The notes below the pieces were generated by a model. The model searched no databases. It was given only the letters and a program-made list of their open reading frames with translations, and was not told where the DNA came from. A DNA stretch of 64,000 nucleotides. It comes from Hyphomicrobiales bacterium. Its GTDB lineage: Bacteria > Pseudomonadota > Alphaproteobacteria > Rhizobiales > JAJFHB01. The stretch lies in the NCBI GenBank assembly GCA_021775755.1, contig JAJFHE010000050.1, forward strand, positions 186,001 to 250,000, read 5' to 3'. The translations under genes were made by a program, and so were the position numbers. Below, piece after piece: positions 12,477 to 24,039 of the stretch; the stretch's first letter is position 1; every line of letters begins with the position of its first letter.

Positions 12477-12501
12477 CCGGTGCCCCCGGCCGGTATCGCC
12501 G

Positions 12502-13413
12502 GTGAGCGCGGGCGACAAACCTCTGCTTGGAATCTCATGGGCGTTGTTCGCCGTGTGTACGGCCGGCTGCCTTCTGGCGTTGCCGAAATATGCCGCCGCC
12601 GAGATGTCGCCGGTACAGATAACTTTCCTGCGATACATCGCCGGCGTTGCCACCATTACGCCGTTCTATCTCTGGCAGGTGGTTCTGGAGCGGCGCTCCG
12701 GAAACACGCAGGCGCGTGAAATCAGGCGTGGCATGCTGCGCTGGCATGTGCTTCGCGCGGTGTTCGCCGTCACCCGGCTCAGTTGCCTGTTTTACGCGGT
12801 GACGCACATGGCGTTTGCAAATGCGCAGGCGGTCACGTTGACGAACAGCGTTTTCATGATCGCGTTCGCGGCGATCCTCCTGCACGAGCGGGTGCGGCCG
12901 GTCACGATATTTGCGGCCGCGGTGTGCTTTGCCGGCGGCGTGATCGCGGCTGAACCGACATTCGATGCGGACAGCTTTTTGACCTCTGGTGCGCTCGCAG
13001 CACTTGCCGGAGCGGCAATCTGGGGAGCGGAATCAATGGTGATCAAGATTACCGCCGATCGCGATAACATCCCGCGCATCGTCTTCATCGTGAACCTGCT
13101 CGCCGGACTGCTGATCGCACTGCCCGGGATTTATGTCTGGCAGCCGTTGACCGACGCGCAGTGGTGGATGCTCCTCGCCATGGGGCCGATCGCCATTCTC
13201 ACGCAGTCGTCGAACATTCGCGCGTTCCGCGCCGCCGACGCCAGTATTCTGGCACCGTTCCGCTATTTTTCCCTGGCCGTTGCCCTGGCAATCGGCTGGT
13301 TTGTGTTCAACGAATGGCCGAGCGACGCCGCGTTTCTCGGCATTGCGCTCATCTTTGGCGGCGGTTTGGTTCTGTCGTGGCGGGTAAGAGACGTGCGCGT
13401 CGGGGCGGCGTGA
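12502..13413 (+). CDS. EamA/DMT superfamily transporter
   Basis: About 10 hydrophobic segments in two repeat units; EamA-like layout. Confidence 0.82.
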   Translation: MSAGDKPLLGISWALFAVCTAGCLLALPKYAAAEMSPVQITFLRYIAGVATITPFYLWQVVLERRSGNTQAREIRRGMLRWHVLRAVFAVTRLSCLFYAVTHMAFANAQAVTLTNSVFMIAFAAILLHERVRPVTIFAAAVCFAGGVIAAEPTFDADSFLTSGALAALAGAAIWGAESMVIKITADRDNIPRIVFIVNLLAGLLIALPGIYVWQPLTDAQWWMLLAMGPIAILTQSSNIRAFRAADASILAPFRYFSLAVALAIGWFVFNEWPSDAAFLGIALIFGGGLVLSWRVRDVRVGAA

Positions 13414-13536
13414 CTGGTCGTCGAACCCAATTCGGTTTGCATTTGCAGGGATTTCCTGTAAAACGCGCGCGCAAGGCCCCATATACTTTGCCGGGCCAGC
13501 AATTCTGGACACTCGACCCAAACAGGATACCCGGAC

Positions 13537-13911
13537 ATGACAGCGGTGCTGCTCATAATTCATCTCATCGTTGCAATTACGCTTGTCGGCGTGGTGCTTC
13601 TTCAACGCTCCGAGGGCGGTGCGCTGGGCATTGGCGGCGGTGGCGGCGGCGGCGGAATGTTCAGCGGGCGCGGTGCGGGGAACCTTTTGACGCGGGCAAC
13701 AGCTGTTCTGGCGGCGGTGTTCTTTGCAACGTCGATCGTGCTGACCATCATGGCGCAGCGCGGTACGGTGCCGACCTCCGTGTTCGACAGTGTGGAACAG
13801 CCCGCTTCCGGTGAGGGGACTGCGCCCGCCGACGATGGCGGAAGCGCGTTGCCGAGCCTGCCACCGATGTCGACGGAACCGGATCAGCCCGAAGTGCCGG
13901 TTTCTCAGTAA
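13537..13911 (+). CDS. secG: Preprotein translocase subunit SecG
   Basis: VLLIIHLIVAITLVGVVLLQRSEGGALGIGGGGGGGGMFSGRGAGNLLTRATAVLAAVFFATSI. Confidence 0.93.
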   Translation: MTAVLLIIHLIVAITLVGVVLLQRSEGGALGIGGGGGGGGMFSGRGAGNLLTRATAVLAAVFFATSIVLTIMAQRGTVPTSVFDSVEQPASGEGTAPADDGGSALPSLPPMSTEPDQPEVPVSQ

Positions 13912-13936
13912 ATCGAAGCGCGCGGGACTTGCCGCC

Positions 13937-15388
13937 TTATCTCAGGGAGAACGGGTGAACGTCGAACCCGGATGAATCGTAGACTTCGGTGATGCGGTCT
14001 ATGGCGTCCTGCGTTTCGCCTTTTGATCCGAACGGGCCGGCGAGACGAGGGCCTGAAGTAAAGCCGTGCGGCAGGTCGGCGTTCTCAACCGTCGCCGCGA
14101 CGGCATTCGGCTCGCCAAGCTTTTCACCGCTTAGAAAATAGTTGCGCAGGTTGGTCACCAGATTGCCGTAGGTCTGCGGCGTGGTGACAAGCTCCGGCGT
14201 GCTTACGAACACGCGGAACGCTTTCTTGGGATCATCGTCCTCAACCTTTTCGGCACGTGCATTGCACTCGCAAAGCCAGACCGCAAAACGCCAGCCGATG
14301 GCATCGCGTTCTTCGTCGGGCGGGTAATGGCTGCCTTCAAATGCGAGGACGGCGCCGGTTGCACCGCTTCTGAGCGCACCGGTTTCATCCTGCAGGTGCG
14401 TCCAGGCGCGTTGCAAGTGGCCCGCGTTCGGCTGCTCGACGCCGCTCCAGGGAATATCGCCATTCGATGCATTGTCATTCCAGATGCCGCCCGCCTGATC
14501 GACCAGGGCACGGAATGCCGTTTCACGTTCGACGGCAGCGGCGTCAAGGCAATCGGCGAATGCCGTTACCTCCGACCACGTCGTTACCTCGCCGGGTTCA
14601 TCGCAACTTGAACCGCTTGCCGCGAGGAACGGCTCAACGTCAATTTCACTGGGTCCGAACAGCGAAGTAACGCGTTCCTTGATCATGTCGACTGAAATGA
14701 GCTCAGGCTTGAGCACCGCGAGCACGCCAGCACCTGCGCCCAAAAGCACCACAAGAAGCAGCAGTACGGTGACGAGAGGACGTATCCGGCGGCGGCGCGC
14801 GGGCTTTTCGTCTGTTTCCTGCCCATCTGCGCGGCGGGGTGTCGGTTCGCCCGTCGCCGCCACGTCGAGGGTGGGTTGGGCAGGCGGTGGCGGCTTGCGC
14901 TTCTCCGTGACAGCTTTTGCGGGGGCCGGGCGCTGTTTTCCGAAAGCGAGACAGGCGACGGAGGCGAACGCCGCTGCGTAGTCGAGGGCGAGAGCATATT
15001 CCGCGTAGGCCTTGCCGCGTTCGGTCTGCTCGATCTTTGTGCGGATGTCCGCCTTGACCTGTTGCAGTTCCTGATAAAGTGCCTCGCGTTCTTCGGGCGA
15101 GCCGTCGGAATCGATGAACGGATCGATAAACTCGAGGAAGACCGCCTCAACCTCTTCCTGCCAAACGCGGCGCTGATCGCCGAGAAACTGCTTCAGCGTC
15201 GGGCGGTTTTCCTGTTGGGCGGTGTAGTCTTCAAACTCAATTATGGCGTCGCGCAACGCCGCAACCTTGCGCGGCGCCGTTTCAATAGCGGTAAAGACCA
15301 GCGGCCAGTAGCTTTCCCACCGGGCGTGAAATCCAAGCCGGGATATCTGGCGAAGTTCCGCCAACACTGGTTCGTCCAGACTGCTCAT
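13937..15388 (-). CDS. Uncharacterised single-TM protein
   Basis: Long ORF with one strong TM (LVTVLLLLVVLLGAGAGVLAVL) between an E/K-rich N-terminal half and a Trp/Cys-containing C-terminal half; no family recognised. Confidence 0.75.
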   Translation of the reverse strand: MSSLDEPVLAELRQISRLGFHARWESYWPLVFTAIETAPRKVAALRDAIIEFEDYTAQQENRPTLKQFLGDQRRVWQEEVEAVFLEFIDPFIDSDGSPEEREALYQELQQVKADIRTKIEQTERGKAYAEYALALDYAAAFASVACLAFGKQRPAPAKAVTEKRKPPPPAQPTLDVAATGEPTPRRADGQETDEKPARRRRIRPLVTVLLLLVVLLGAGAGVLAVLKPELISVDMIKERVTSLFGPSEIDVEPFLAASGSSCDEPGEVTTWSEVTAFADCLDAAAVERETAFRALVDQAGGIWNDNASNGDIPWSGVEQPNAGHLQRAWTHLQDETGALRSGATGAVLAFEGSHYPPDEERDAIGWRFAVWLCECNARAEKVEDDDPKKAFRVFVSTPELVTTPQTYGNLVTNLRNYFLSGEKLGEPNAVAATVENADLPHGFTSGPRLAGPFGSKGETQDAIDRITEVYDSSGFDVHPFSLR

Positions 15389-15694
15389 ATCCTGTTGCCA
15401 GTCAAATCGTCCCGCATCGTGCCCGTCCCGCGCGACTGCGCGCACGCGCACCCGTTTACTCTAGCGCATGGTCCAACCCCGCGCATTGACAGGGTTAATG
15501 TATCCTTAACGGCCGATTGTGCGCTGCATCCAAAAAGGATGGCGCGCACATATATCACAGGCACGCGCACTGCCAAGTACCGATGTTGGACCGAGACACT
15601 GTGACCGCTGCCGGAGCGGATTACAGGGTTGTGTGAAACAGGGCAAAAAGTTGTCCGGGCCCCTTTGCAGGGAACGCGACTCGTGTATAACTGA

Positions 15695-17329
<1,635 letters not shown>

Positions 17330-17420
17330 CCGCGCAATGGGTTGATTTCCGCCTGCATTGCACGCCATATCGCGTTGATGGCCTGCATGAATTTCTGCGC
17401 AGGCTCATGAGGTCTGAGGG

Positions 17421-19856
17421 ATGACGCTGCCGAACCCCAATCGCTGGATCGCATTTCCTGGTGCCGCGCTTGCATGTGTGGCGCTGGCGCTGTGCGTTGT
17501 GCTGACGACCATTGCAGTGGCGCAGGTTGGCACATCGCGTCAGCTTGATGCCTGGAAGGCCGAAGTCGCCGAGATCGAAGAGACGCTTGTCCGCACCGAT
17601 CTGCCGGATGAGAAGATCCGCGATATCAGGTTGCGGCTCCAGGACATCAAGAGCGAAACGCTTGCCCTGATCGATACGGCACGTCCCAACGTTCATGACC
17701 TCAGGAAACGCCTCGAACAACTTGGTCCGCCGCCGGAGGAGGGCGAGGAACCGCAGGCGGTCATCGACGAGCGTGCCGAGCTCACCGAGCGGCTGAACAA
17801 GCTTGAAGGGGCAATCAAACAGCTCGAGGTTGTTGCCCTTGCGGCCGGTCAGCTCTCCAACAGAGCCGCCGATATCGAACGCTCACGGTTCGTTCGCCGC
17901 GTGTTTTCGCCAAACCATTCCGTCGCCAACCCGGCGTTGTGGATCGACGGCTCCGCCAATGTCAGTGCGCTTTGGCAGAGACTGACTTTTCTCATCAAAA
18001 GCTGGTTCGCCTCCGTGGTGGCGGAACTTTCCGGTCTGGGCTGGATCGTGCTGTCGGCGGCAGTCGGCGTCGGTGTTGTGGTGGTTGGCCCGTGGCGCGG
18101 ATGGGTCATGCGGCTTCTCGGCCCCGATGTTCGAAAGGAACACCCCAGCGATCTCGAAAAGATCTGGCGCGCCTGTTGTCTGGTGTTCCTGAACTGCACC
18201 TCTCTGCTTCTCGCCCTCATGGTGTTCTACAACGTGGCGAACGAACTCGATGTGGTGCTGGTTTCCAGAATGGGCGAGATACTGCGCGTCCTGTTTAACG
18301 CGGCGATGCTGTTCGTGCTGACCGCATCGGTCGCCTATGCCGTCACATCGCCGGGCTTGCGGCAATGGCGCCTGCCACCCGTGAGCGACGCCGCGGCCAT
18401 CTTTTTCTGGCATGTGGCACTGATAACCTCGGTTCTCTATGCCCTGCATTCGTTGTGGTCGGACCTCGGCGCCATTCTCTATCTCCCCGTCGAACTGACG
18501 GTCGCGCAACGCGCGATGATCGCCATCGCCGTAAGCCTGCTTTTGGTGGTGTCGCTGCGACGCAGCTCACAGGAAGGCATCTACGACGAGAGCGTGCGTT
18601 CCGCATCAGGGCGGGCACAGTTCCTGTGGTTCAACCGCATTCGCGGTGTCATGTGGCTGATCTTGGTGTTCATCGTTCTGGCGCTGCTCGCGGGGTATAT
18701 CGCCCTGGGGGCGTTTGTCGCTGAACAGGTGATCATTACCGGCACCTTGGTGATGGCGATTTACCTGCTGCATCACCTCGCCGATGAAGTCATGACGACG
18801 GGCCTGCAGCGCGGCTGGGTTCTCGGCGATTTCCTGCGGTCGACGGTTTCGCTCAGCGACCGCGGCGTCGACCGCGTCAGCCTCATCGTCGGCACCTGCA
18901 TCGATATCATCCTGCTGTTCGTCGGGCTGCCGTTTATCGTCGCGCAGTGGGCGGTGACGTGGATCGATCTCAAAAGCTGGCTGACGACAGCGTTTTTCGG
19001 ATTCCGGGTCGGCGATGTCTCCATATCGCTGTCAACGGTTCTGATTGCGCTGTCGGTACTTGTGGTCGGCACGATAATTACGCGGCTTGCCGTGCACTGG
19101 CTCGACACCCGTCTCCTGAGCCGCACCAGCCTCGACCGGGGTGTGCGCGATTCCGTCACAACGGTGACCGGCTATGCCGGCTTCGTCATTGCCGCCCTGC
19201 TGGCGGCGACCTGGGCCGGTTTCGACTTCACCAATGTAGCGATCGTTGCCGGTGCGCTTTCGGTGGGTATCGGGTTCGGCCTGCAAAGTGTCGTCAATAA
19301 TTTCGTCTCCGGTCTGATCCTCCTGGCAGAACGGCCAATCCGGGTTGGTGACTGGATCGCGGTTGGCGGCGAAGAGGGCTATGTGAAACGCATCAATGTG
19401 CGTTCAACCGTAATCCAGACATTCGAGCGGTCAAGCGTCATCGTGCCGAATTCGGACCTGATTGCCGGCGCGGTGAAAAACTGGACCGTGGACAAGATGG
19501 GGCGCGTTTGTCTCGCAATCGGTGTGTCCTATGACAGCGACCCCGAGCAGGTGCGCGATCTGCTGCTTGCCTGCGCGCTCGAACATCACGAGGTGCGCCG
19601 CCACCCCGAGCCCTATGTGGTGTTCACCGATTTCGGCTCGAGTTCGCTCGATTTCGAGCTGCGCTGCTATATCGTCGATGTAGAGAATATCCTCACCGTA
19701 ACGAGTGACCTGCGCTTCGCCATCTTTGCCGTGTTCAAGGAAAACAGCATCGAAATCCCGTTCCCTCAGCGCGATGTCAACCTCCGCGACATCGACCGCC
19801 TGGCGCCAGCGAAACCCGCGCCGGTACGGCGTGTGACGCGGCGGAAGGCGAAGTAG
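17421..19856 (+). CDS. Large MscS-family mechanosensitive channel (DUF3772-type N-terminus)
   Basis: C-terminal VAGALSVGIGFGLQSVVNNFVSGLILLAERPIRVGDWIAVGGEEGYVKRINVRSTVIQTFERSSVIVPNS. Confidence 0.93.
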   Translation: MTLPNPNRWIAFPGAALACVALALCVVLTTIAVAQVGTSRQLDAWKAEVAEIEETLVRTDLPDEKIRDIRLRLQDIKSETLALIDTARPNVHDLRKRLEQLGPPPEEGEEPQAVIDERAELTERLNKLEGAIKQLEVVALAAGQLSNRAADIERSRFVRRVFSPNHSVANPALWIDGSANVSALWQRLTFLIKSWFASVVAELSGLGWIVLSAAVGVGVVVVGPWRGWVMRLLGPDVRKEHPSDLEKIWRACCLVFLNCTSLLLALMVFYNVANELDVVLVSRMGEILRVLFNAAMLFVLTASVAYAVTSPGLRQWRLPPVSDAAAIFFWHVALITSVLYALHSLWSDLGAILYLPVELTVAQRAMIAIAVSLLLVVSLRRSSQEGIYDESVRSASGRAQFLWFNRIRGVMWLILVFIVLALLAGYIALGAFVAEQVIITGTLVMAIYLLHHLADEVMTTGLQRGWVLGDFLRSTVSLSDRGVDRVSLIVGTCIDIILLFVGLPFIVAQWAVTWIDLKSWLTTAFFGFRVGDVSISLSTVLIALSVLVVGTIITRLAVHWLDTRLLSRTSLDRGVRDSVTTVTGYAGFVIAALLAATWAGFDFTNVAIVAGALSVGIGFGLQSVVNNFVSGLILLAERPIRVGDWIAVGGEEGYVKRINVRSTVIQTFERSSVIVPNSDLIAGAVKNWTVDKMGRVCLAIGVSYDSDPEQVRDLLLACALEHHEVRRHPEPYVVFTDFGSSSLDFELRCYIVDVENILTVTSDLRFAIFAVFKENSIEIPFPQRDVNLRDIDRLAPAKPAPVRRVTRRKAK

Positions 19857-19934
19857 GCTATCAGGCCGTTTCGCGTGCGGATTGGCGCGCCACAGCCAAT
19901 ACGGTGAGCGACATCCCCACCGGGAGTGATCCAC

Positions 19935-20195
19935 TCAGACGTAATTCTCGATTTTCGGAAATATCTTGTAGGCAATCGCCCAACAGGCACCGCACACCAG
20001 AAGGCCTGATAAAATAGGGATGAAATGTGTGAAAAAAACCAGAATTGCCGGGAACCGTCCTTCCGGCAACTGTGCGGTAAAACCATGAGCTACGAGCACG
20101 AGTGCTGCGACTACACCTAGAACAGGTCCTCCAAGGACCAGAGAGAGGAAAGTGAAGCTCAACAGTTTTCGGGTGAGGTAAGTGCTCACACTCAT
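19935..20195 (-). CDS. Small two-TM membrane protein, unknown function
   Basis: 86-aa ORF with two strong hydrophobic segments; plausible but unsupported by family recognition. Confidence 0.5.
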   Translation of the reverse strand: MSVSTYLTRKLLSFTFLSLVLGGPVLGVVAALVLVAHGFTAQLPEGRFPAILVFFTHFIPILSGLLVCGACWAIAYKIFPKIENYV

Positions 20196-20499
20196 CGGTT
20201 ACCCGCCCCTATGCCCGCCCGCGGCACGAACAAGAAACCTAGATGACGAGCCGCCGTTGACACAGGCGAGACGTTGTCGCACCCAAACGTGGTTGTTAAA
20301 CAGTCCACTCCCTTCCCTTGTAACTGAGTCTCCGCTTCCAAGTTACGTTTGGCAAACGGTGATCAGCCGATTGTCTTGATGTCACTACGTGCACAATATG
20401 CCGCTTGTTCACGTTGTACACTGCGACAATATTCACCGTACTTGTAATTTTGGCCGCTCTTCAGCGCAGTGTAGGCTTGGGTGGCCAAGGAAACTGATC

Positions 20500-21501
20500 A
20501 TGCTGCGCAGACTTTTCGCTTATGTTTTTGCCATGTTCACTGGGATCGGTGAGGCCGGTCCGTTCACAGTAAAATCGAATGAGCAACGAAGCGGCATTGG
20601 GAAAGTGTATGCCGTTGCCGCAAGTGCCGCGCTTGCGGCGGTTCTTTCAGCTTCGCCGGGCATCGCAAGCGAGCGCGATTGCCGAACTGGTAATGTGGAT
20701 GCATGTACAACCATTATAGAGGAGTGGGGGCTGCGGGGCAGTCAACTCGCATTAGTCTATTCGAACCGTGCTACGGGTTTCTACCGCACGGGAAAACTGG
20801 AAGAAGCTCTGGCAGATATCGCCAGAGCCATAGAACTGGACCCGGAACAAGCCGGTCATTATATCACGGAAGCCAAGATCCACTTTCGAGCCAAAGAGTT
20901 CGGTGCGGCACTAGCGTCTCTGGATCATGCATTGCGCCTTGATCCGGACGCTAGGGATGCGCTTAGCCTGCAGGGCGCCGTTCTCATCCACATGGAGAAT
21001 TTTCAGGGGGCCATTGACGCTCTCGACAAGACACTGGAGGCGCATCCAAATTCGCCGGCAAACTACAGTAACCGCTGTAGTGCATACCGGGAGCTGGGGC
21101 AGTACGATTTGGCGCTTGTGGACTGCAACAGATCCATCAAGGTTCAGATTGATTTTGCTTCTGCCTACTATCACCGCGGCATGATTTATCTGGATCTGGG
21201 GCTCACTCAATCCGCCATTGCCGAGTTCGACCATACGCTTGAGATCAGAGACGGCCGTCCGTGGCCCTACCTTGGACGCGGGATGGCCTATGCTCGGCTC
21301 GAGCGGCACGAACGCGCAATCGAGGACTACAGTAAAGCCATAGAGATCCGGCCCGAGATGCACCAAGCGCTGTTTCACAGAGGCGAGGCCTATCGGGAAA
21401 TGGGCCGGACGGCGGCGGCGATAGAGGACTTCGAGGCGGTGATCGCGCTCGATCCTGAAAACCAGACCTATCGTGACGCTCTTGCGCGGTTGGAGCGGTA
21501 A
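20500..21501 (+). CDS. TPR-repeat protein (paralogue of the next gene)
   Basis: Repeated TPR units, e.g. GKLEEALADIARAIELDPEQAGHY and QYDLALVDCNRSIKVQIDFASAYYHRGMIYLDLG. Confidence 0.85.
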   Translation: MLRRLFAYVFAMFTGIGEAGPFTVKSNEQRSGIGKVYAVAASAALAAVLSASPGIASERDCRTGNVDACTTIIEEWGLRGSQLALVYSNRATGFYRTGKLEEALADIARAIELDPEQAGHYITEAKIHFRAKEFGAALASLDHALRLDPDARDALSLQGAVLIHMENFQGAIDALDKTLEAHPNSPANYSNRCSAYRELGQYDLALVDCNRSIKVQIDFASAYYHRGMIYLDLGLTQSAIAEFDHTLEIRDGRPWPYLGRGMAYARLERHERAIEDYSKAIEIRPEMHQALFHRGEAYREMGRTAAAIEDFEAVIALDPENQTYRDALARLER

Positions 21502-21534
21502 CTCCGGGCACACAAACGCAAGGAACAGGCGAAA

Positions 21535-22494
21535 ATGGCATCAGTGGAGCAAAGCCCTAACGGTACGTTTTCGCGTGCTCTGTGTGTCTGGGCTGCTCTG
21601 ATTGCCGGTTTCATCATTTCGCCGGCATTTGCCGACGATGAAAGCGACTGCAATAGGGGTGAAAGTCCCGAAGTGATGGTCGAGGCCTGTACGCGGCTAA
21701 TCGGCGGCGGTGCCGTTGAAGGCAACGGTCTTGCGGATACTTTCACCTCCCGAGCCCATGCGTACGCGCGTCTTGGAAGGTTGGAAGATTCCGAAAACGA
21801 CGTTGCTCGGGCGATAGAACTCGATCCACATAATGCAGGACGTTACGTTACCCAGGCCCGTATCCGTAATTACTTCAAACGGTACGATGCAGCTCTGGAC
21901 TCCGTCGAGCGCGCGCTGGCAATAGATCCGAAACACCGAACCGCCCTGAACACTCGTGGCGTCGCCTATCTTCGCCTAAAAGACTACCGAGCTGCGGTGG
22001 AAGCATTCACCAAATCCCTGGAGGTCGATCCGCGTTGGACGCTGGCATACAACAACCGTTGCCGGGCGCATCTCGAACTGGCGCACTACGACCTGGCTCT
22101 GCAGGATTGCAACAAATCTATCAGGATACGGCGCCAGTCTCACTCCGCGGCGACGGCCATCTACTACCGAGGCAGGATCTATTTCGAACTCGGTTTGGTT
22201 GGGTCAGCAATTATCGAATTCGACCAAGCACTAGAAATCGCAAGTGATCGTCCCCATCCGTATCAGGGGCGGGGGATGGCGTATGCGCGGCTCGGGCAGT
22301 ATGAGCAGGCGATCGCCGAGTTCGGCAAGGCGATTGAGTTGTATCCTGAAATGCACAGTGCGTTTTTTCACAGAGGCCAATCCTACTGGGTCCTCGGCGA
22401 ACTCGAACTGGCGAGACAGGATTTTGAGGCTGCGATTGCGCTCGATCCTGAAAACGATCTCTATAAAGGTGCCCTTGGGGGGCTGGATCGCTAG
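21535..22494 (+). CDS. TPR-repeat protein with N-terminal signal peptide
   Basis: Signal-like ALCVWAALIAGFIISPAFA-DD, then TPR units parallel to the upstream gene. Confidence 0.87.
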   Translation: MASVEQSPNGTFSRALCVWAALIAGFIISPAFADDESDCNRGESPEVMVEACTRLIGGGAVEGNGLADTFTSRAHAYARLGRLEDSENDVARAIELDPHNAGRYVTQARIRNYFKRYDAALDSVERALAIDPKHRTALNTRGVAYLRLKDYRAAVEAFTKSLEVDPRWTLAYNNRCRAHLELAHYDLALQDCNKSIRIRRQSHSAATAIYYRGRIYFELGLVGSAIIEFDQALEIASDRPHPYQGRGMAYARLGQYEQAIAEFGKAIELYPEMHSAFFHRGQSYWVLGELELARQDFEAAIALDPENDLYKGALGGLDR

Positions 22495-22640
22495 TCCCGA
22501 CATTGCTGCGTGACCCTCGATCTGATCCGGTGTCCGGTGCGTGATGACTGGCGTCGCGTAGTCTCCGGGGTATCGAACTGGCAACGCGGCGTTGACAGGA
22601 CCCGGCCCGAACCTCCATAGCCAATGCCGGAACAGTCGCC

Positions 22641-23555
22641 GTGGCAATCGCGCCGCAGCATGAGTGGAGGAACAAGCATTTGACCGGAGGTATCGACCAT
22701 CTCGTATTGTGCGTGCCCGATCTTGAAGAGGGCAGGCGGTTCTACGAGCGCATCGGGTTCAATATGACGCCGCTGGCGTATCATCCCTTCGGGACAGCCA
22801 ATACACTGGCTCAGGTGCAGGGGAGTTTCCTGGAGGTGCTCTCTGTGGCCGATGAAAGTCTCATTCCGCCGCATGGCGATTTCGATTTCAGCTTTGCCGC
22901 CTTTAACCGCGACTTTCTCTCCTTTGCGCCGGGATTTTCCATGCTGGTGTTTGAGTCGAAGGACGCGCGCGCGGACGAGGATCGGTTCCGCCAAGCCGGG
23001 CTCGACACTTACCGGCCCTTCGATTTCTCCCGCAAGGCGACGCTGCCCGATGGCGAAGAGGTGACGGTCGGTTTCTCGCTTGCCTTCGTGACGCACCGCG
23101 AAATGTCGCGCGCCGTGTTCTTTACCTGCGAACAGCATGCGCCGGAGCATTTCTGGAAGGCGGAGTATCAGGTTCACCCGAACACCGCGCAGACGATTGA
23201 AGAGGTCGTCATGGTGATGGCGGCGCCGACTGAGTCGATAGAGTTTTTTGTAAGTCTGTGCGGTGCGGATGCACTTGACGAAGAAAGCGGTGCGCTGATC
23301 GTCAACACGCCGCGCGGGCGCATTGTCGTGTGTACTCCGAAGGCGTTTGAAGACACTTACTCGTGCGCTTGTCCCTCGTTCCCAGAAGAAGGGCCGCGCC
23401 TTGTCGCTTTTGTGGTCGGGGTTTCGGACATAGAAACCGCGCAGCGCAAAATCCTGACATCGGGGGTGCCGAGCATTGCAAGGGGTGGCAAAGTTATCAT
23501 TTCGGGGCAGGATGCGTTTGGCACGGTTATCGTCTTCCGACAGCACTCTGCATAA
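22641..23555 (+). CDS. VOC/glyoxalase-like domain protein
   Basis: LTGGIDHLVLCVPDLEEGRRFYERIGFNMTPLAYHPFGTAN...; two VOC-like modules. Confidence 0.85.
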   Translation: MAIAPQHEWRNKHLTGGIDHLVLCVPDLEEGRRFYERIGFNMTPLAYHPFGTANTLAQVQGSFLEVLSVADESLIPPHGDFDFSFAAFNRDFLSFAPGFSMLVFESKDARADEDRFRQAGLDTYRPFDFSRKATLPDGEEVTVGFSLAFVTHREMSRAVFFTCEQHAPEHFWKAEYQVHPNTAQTIEEVVMVMAAPTESIEFFVSLCGADALDEESGALIVNTPRGRIVVCTPKAFEDTYSCACPSFPEEGPRLVAFVVGVSDIETAQRKILTSGVPSIARGGKVIISGQDAFGTVIVFRQHSA

Positions 23556-23598
23556 CCCCAATTCTTTCTCACTTAAATTCCCGCGAAAGCCATCAGCC

Positions 23599-24027
23599 AT
23601 GAGTGAACCCCAGCAGACCGGACTGGAATATCTGCGCAGTTTTGTCGACAGCAATGCCGCGCCCTTCGGCAAGCTTCTCGGCTTTCATCTGGCGGAAGTC
23701 GAGTTTGGCCGTGTCGTCTTTGAAGGCAAGCCGGACGAGACCCATTACAATCCGCACGGCATCGTACATGGAGGTTACGCGGCATCGATGCTCGACAGTG
23801 CGCTTGGATGCTGCGTGCAGACGACGCTGCCGGCGGGGCAGACCTATACGACGATAGAACTGAAGATCAATTATGTGCGGGCCATGACCGCCGAAACCGG
23901 TCTGGTACGGGCGACGGCGACGTCGATCCACACCGGTCGGCGCATGGCAACGTCCGAAGGCCGGCTTGTCGACCCAAACGGCAAGCTCATTGCACACGGC
24001 TCGACAACCTGCATGATCCTCAGTTGA
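23599..24027 (+). CDS. PaaI-family hotdog thioesterase
   Basis: HYNPHGIVHGGYAASMLDSALGCCVQTTLPAGQTYTTIELKINYVRAMTAETG. Confidence 0.9.
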   Translation: MSEPQQTGLEYLRSFVDSNAAPFGKLLGFHLAEVEFGRVVFEGKPDETHYNPHGIVHGGYAASMLDSALGCCVQTTLPAGQTYTTIELKINYVRAMTAETGLVRATATSIHTGRRMATSEGRLVDPNGKLIAHGSTTCMILS

Positions 24028-24039
24028 GGGAGAGCCGCC

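Noticed and set aside
22491-23672. 393-aa minus-strand ORF
   Set aside because: Antisense to the clearly coding VOC-domain gene; composition is that of a GC-rich antisense frame with no recognisable domain.
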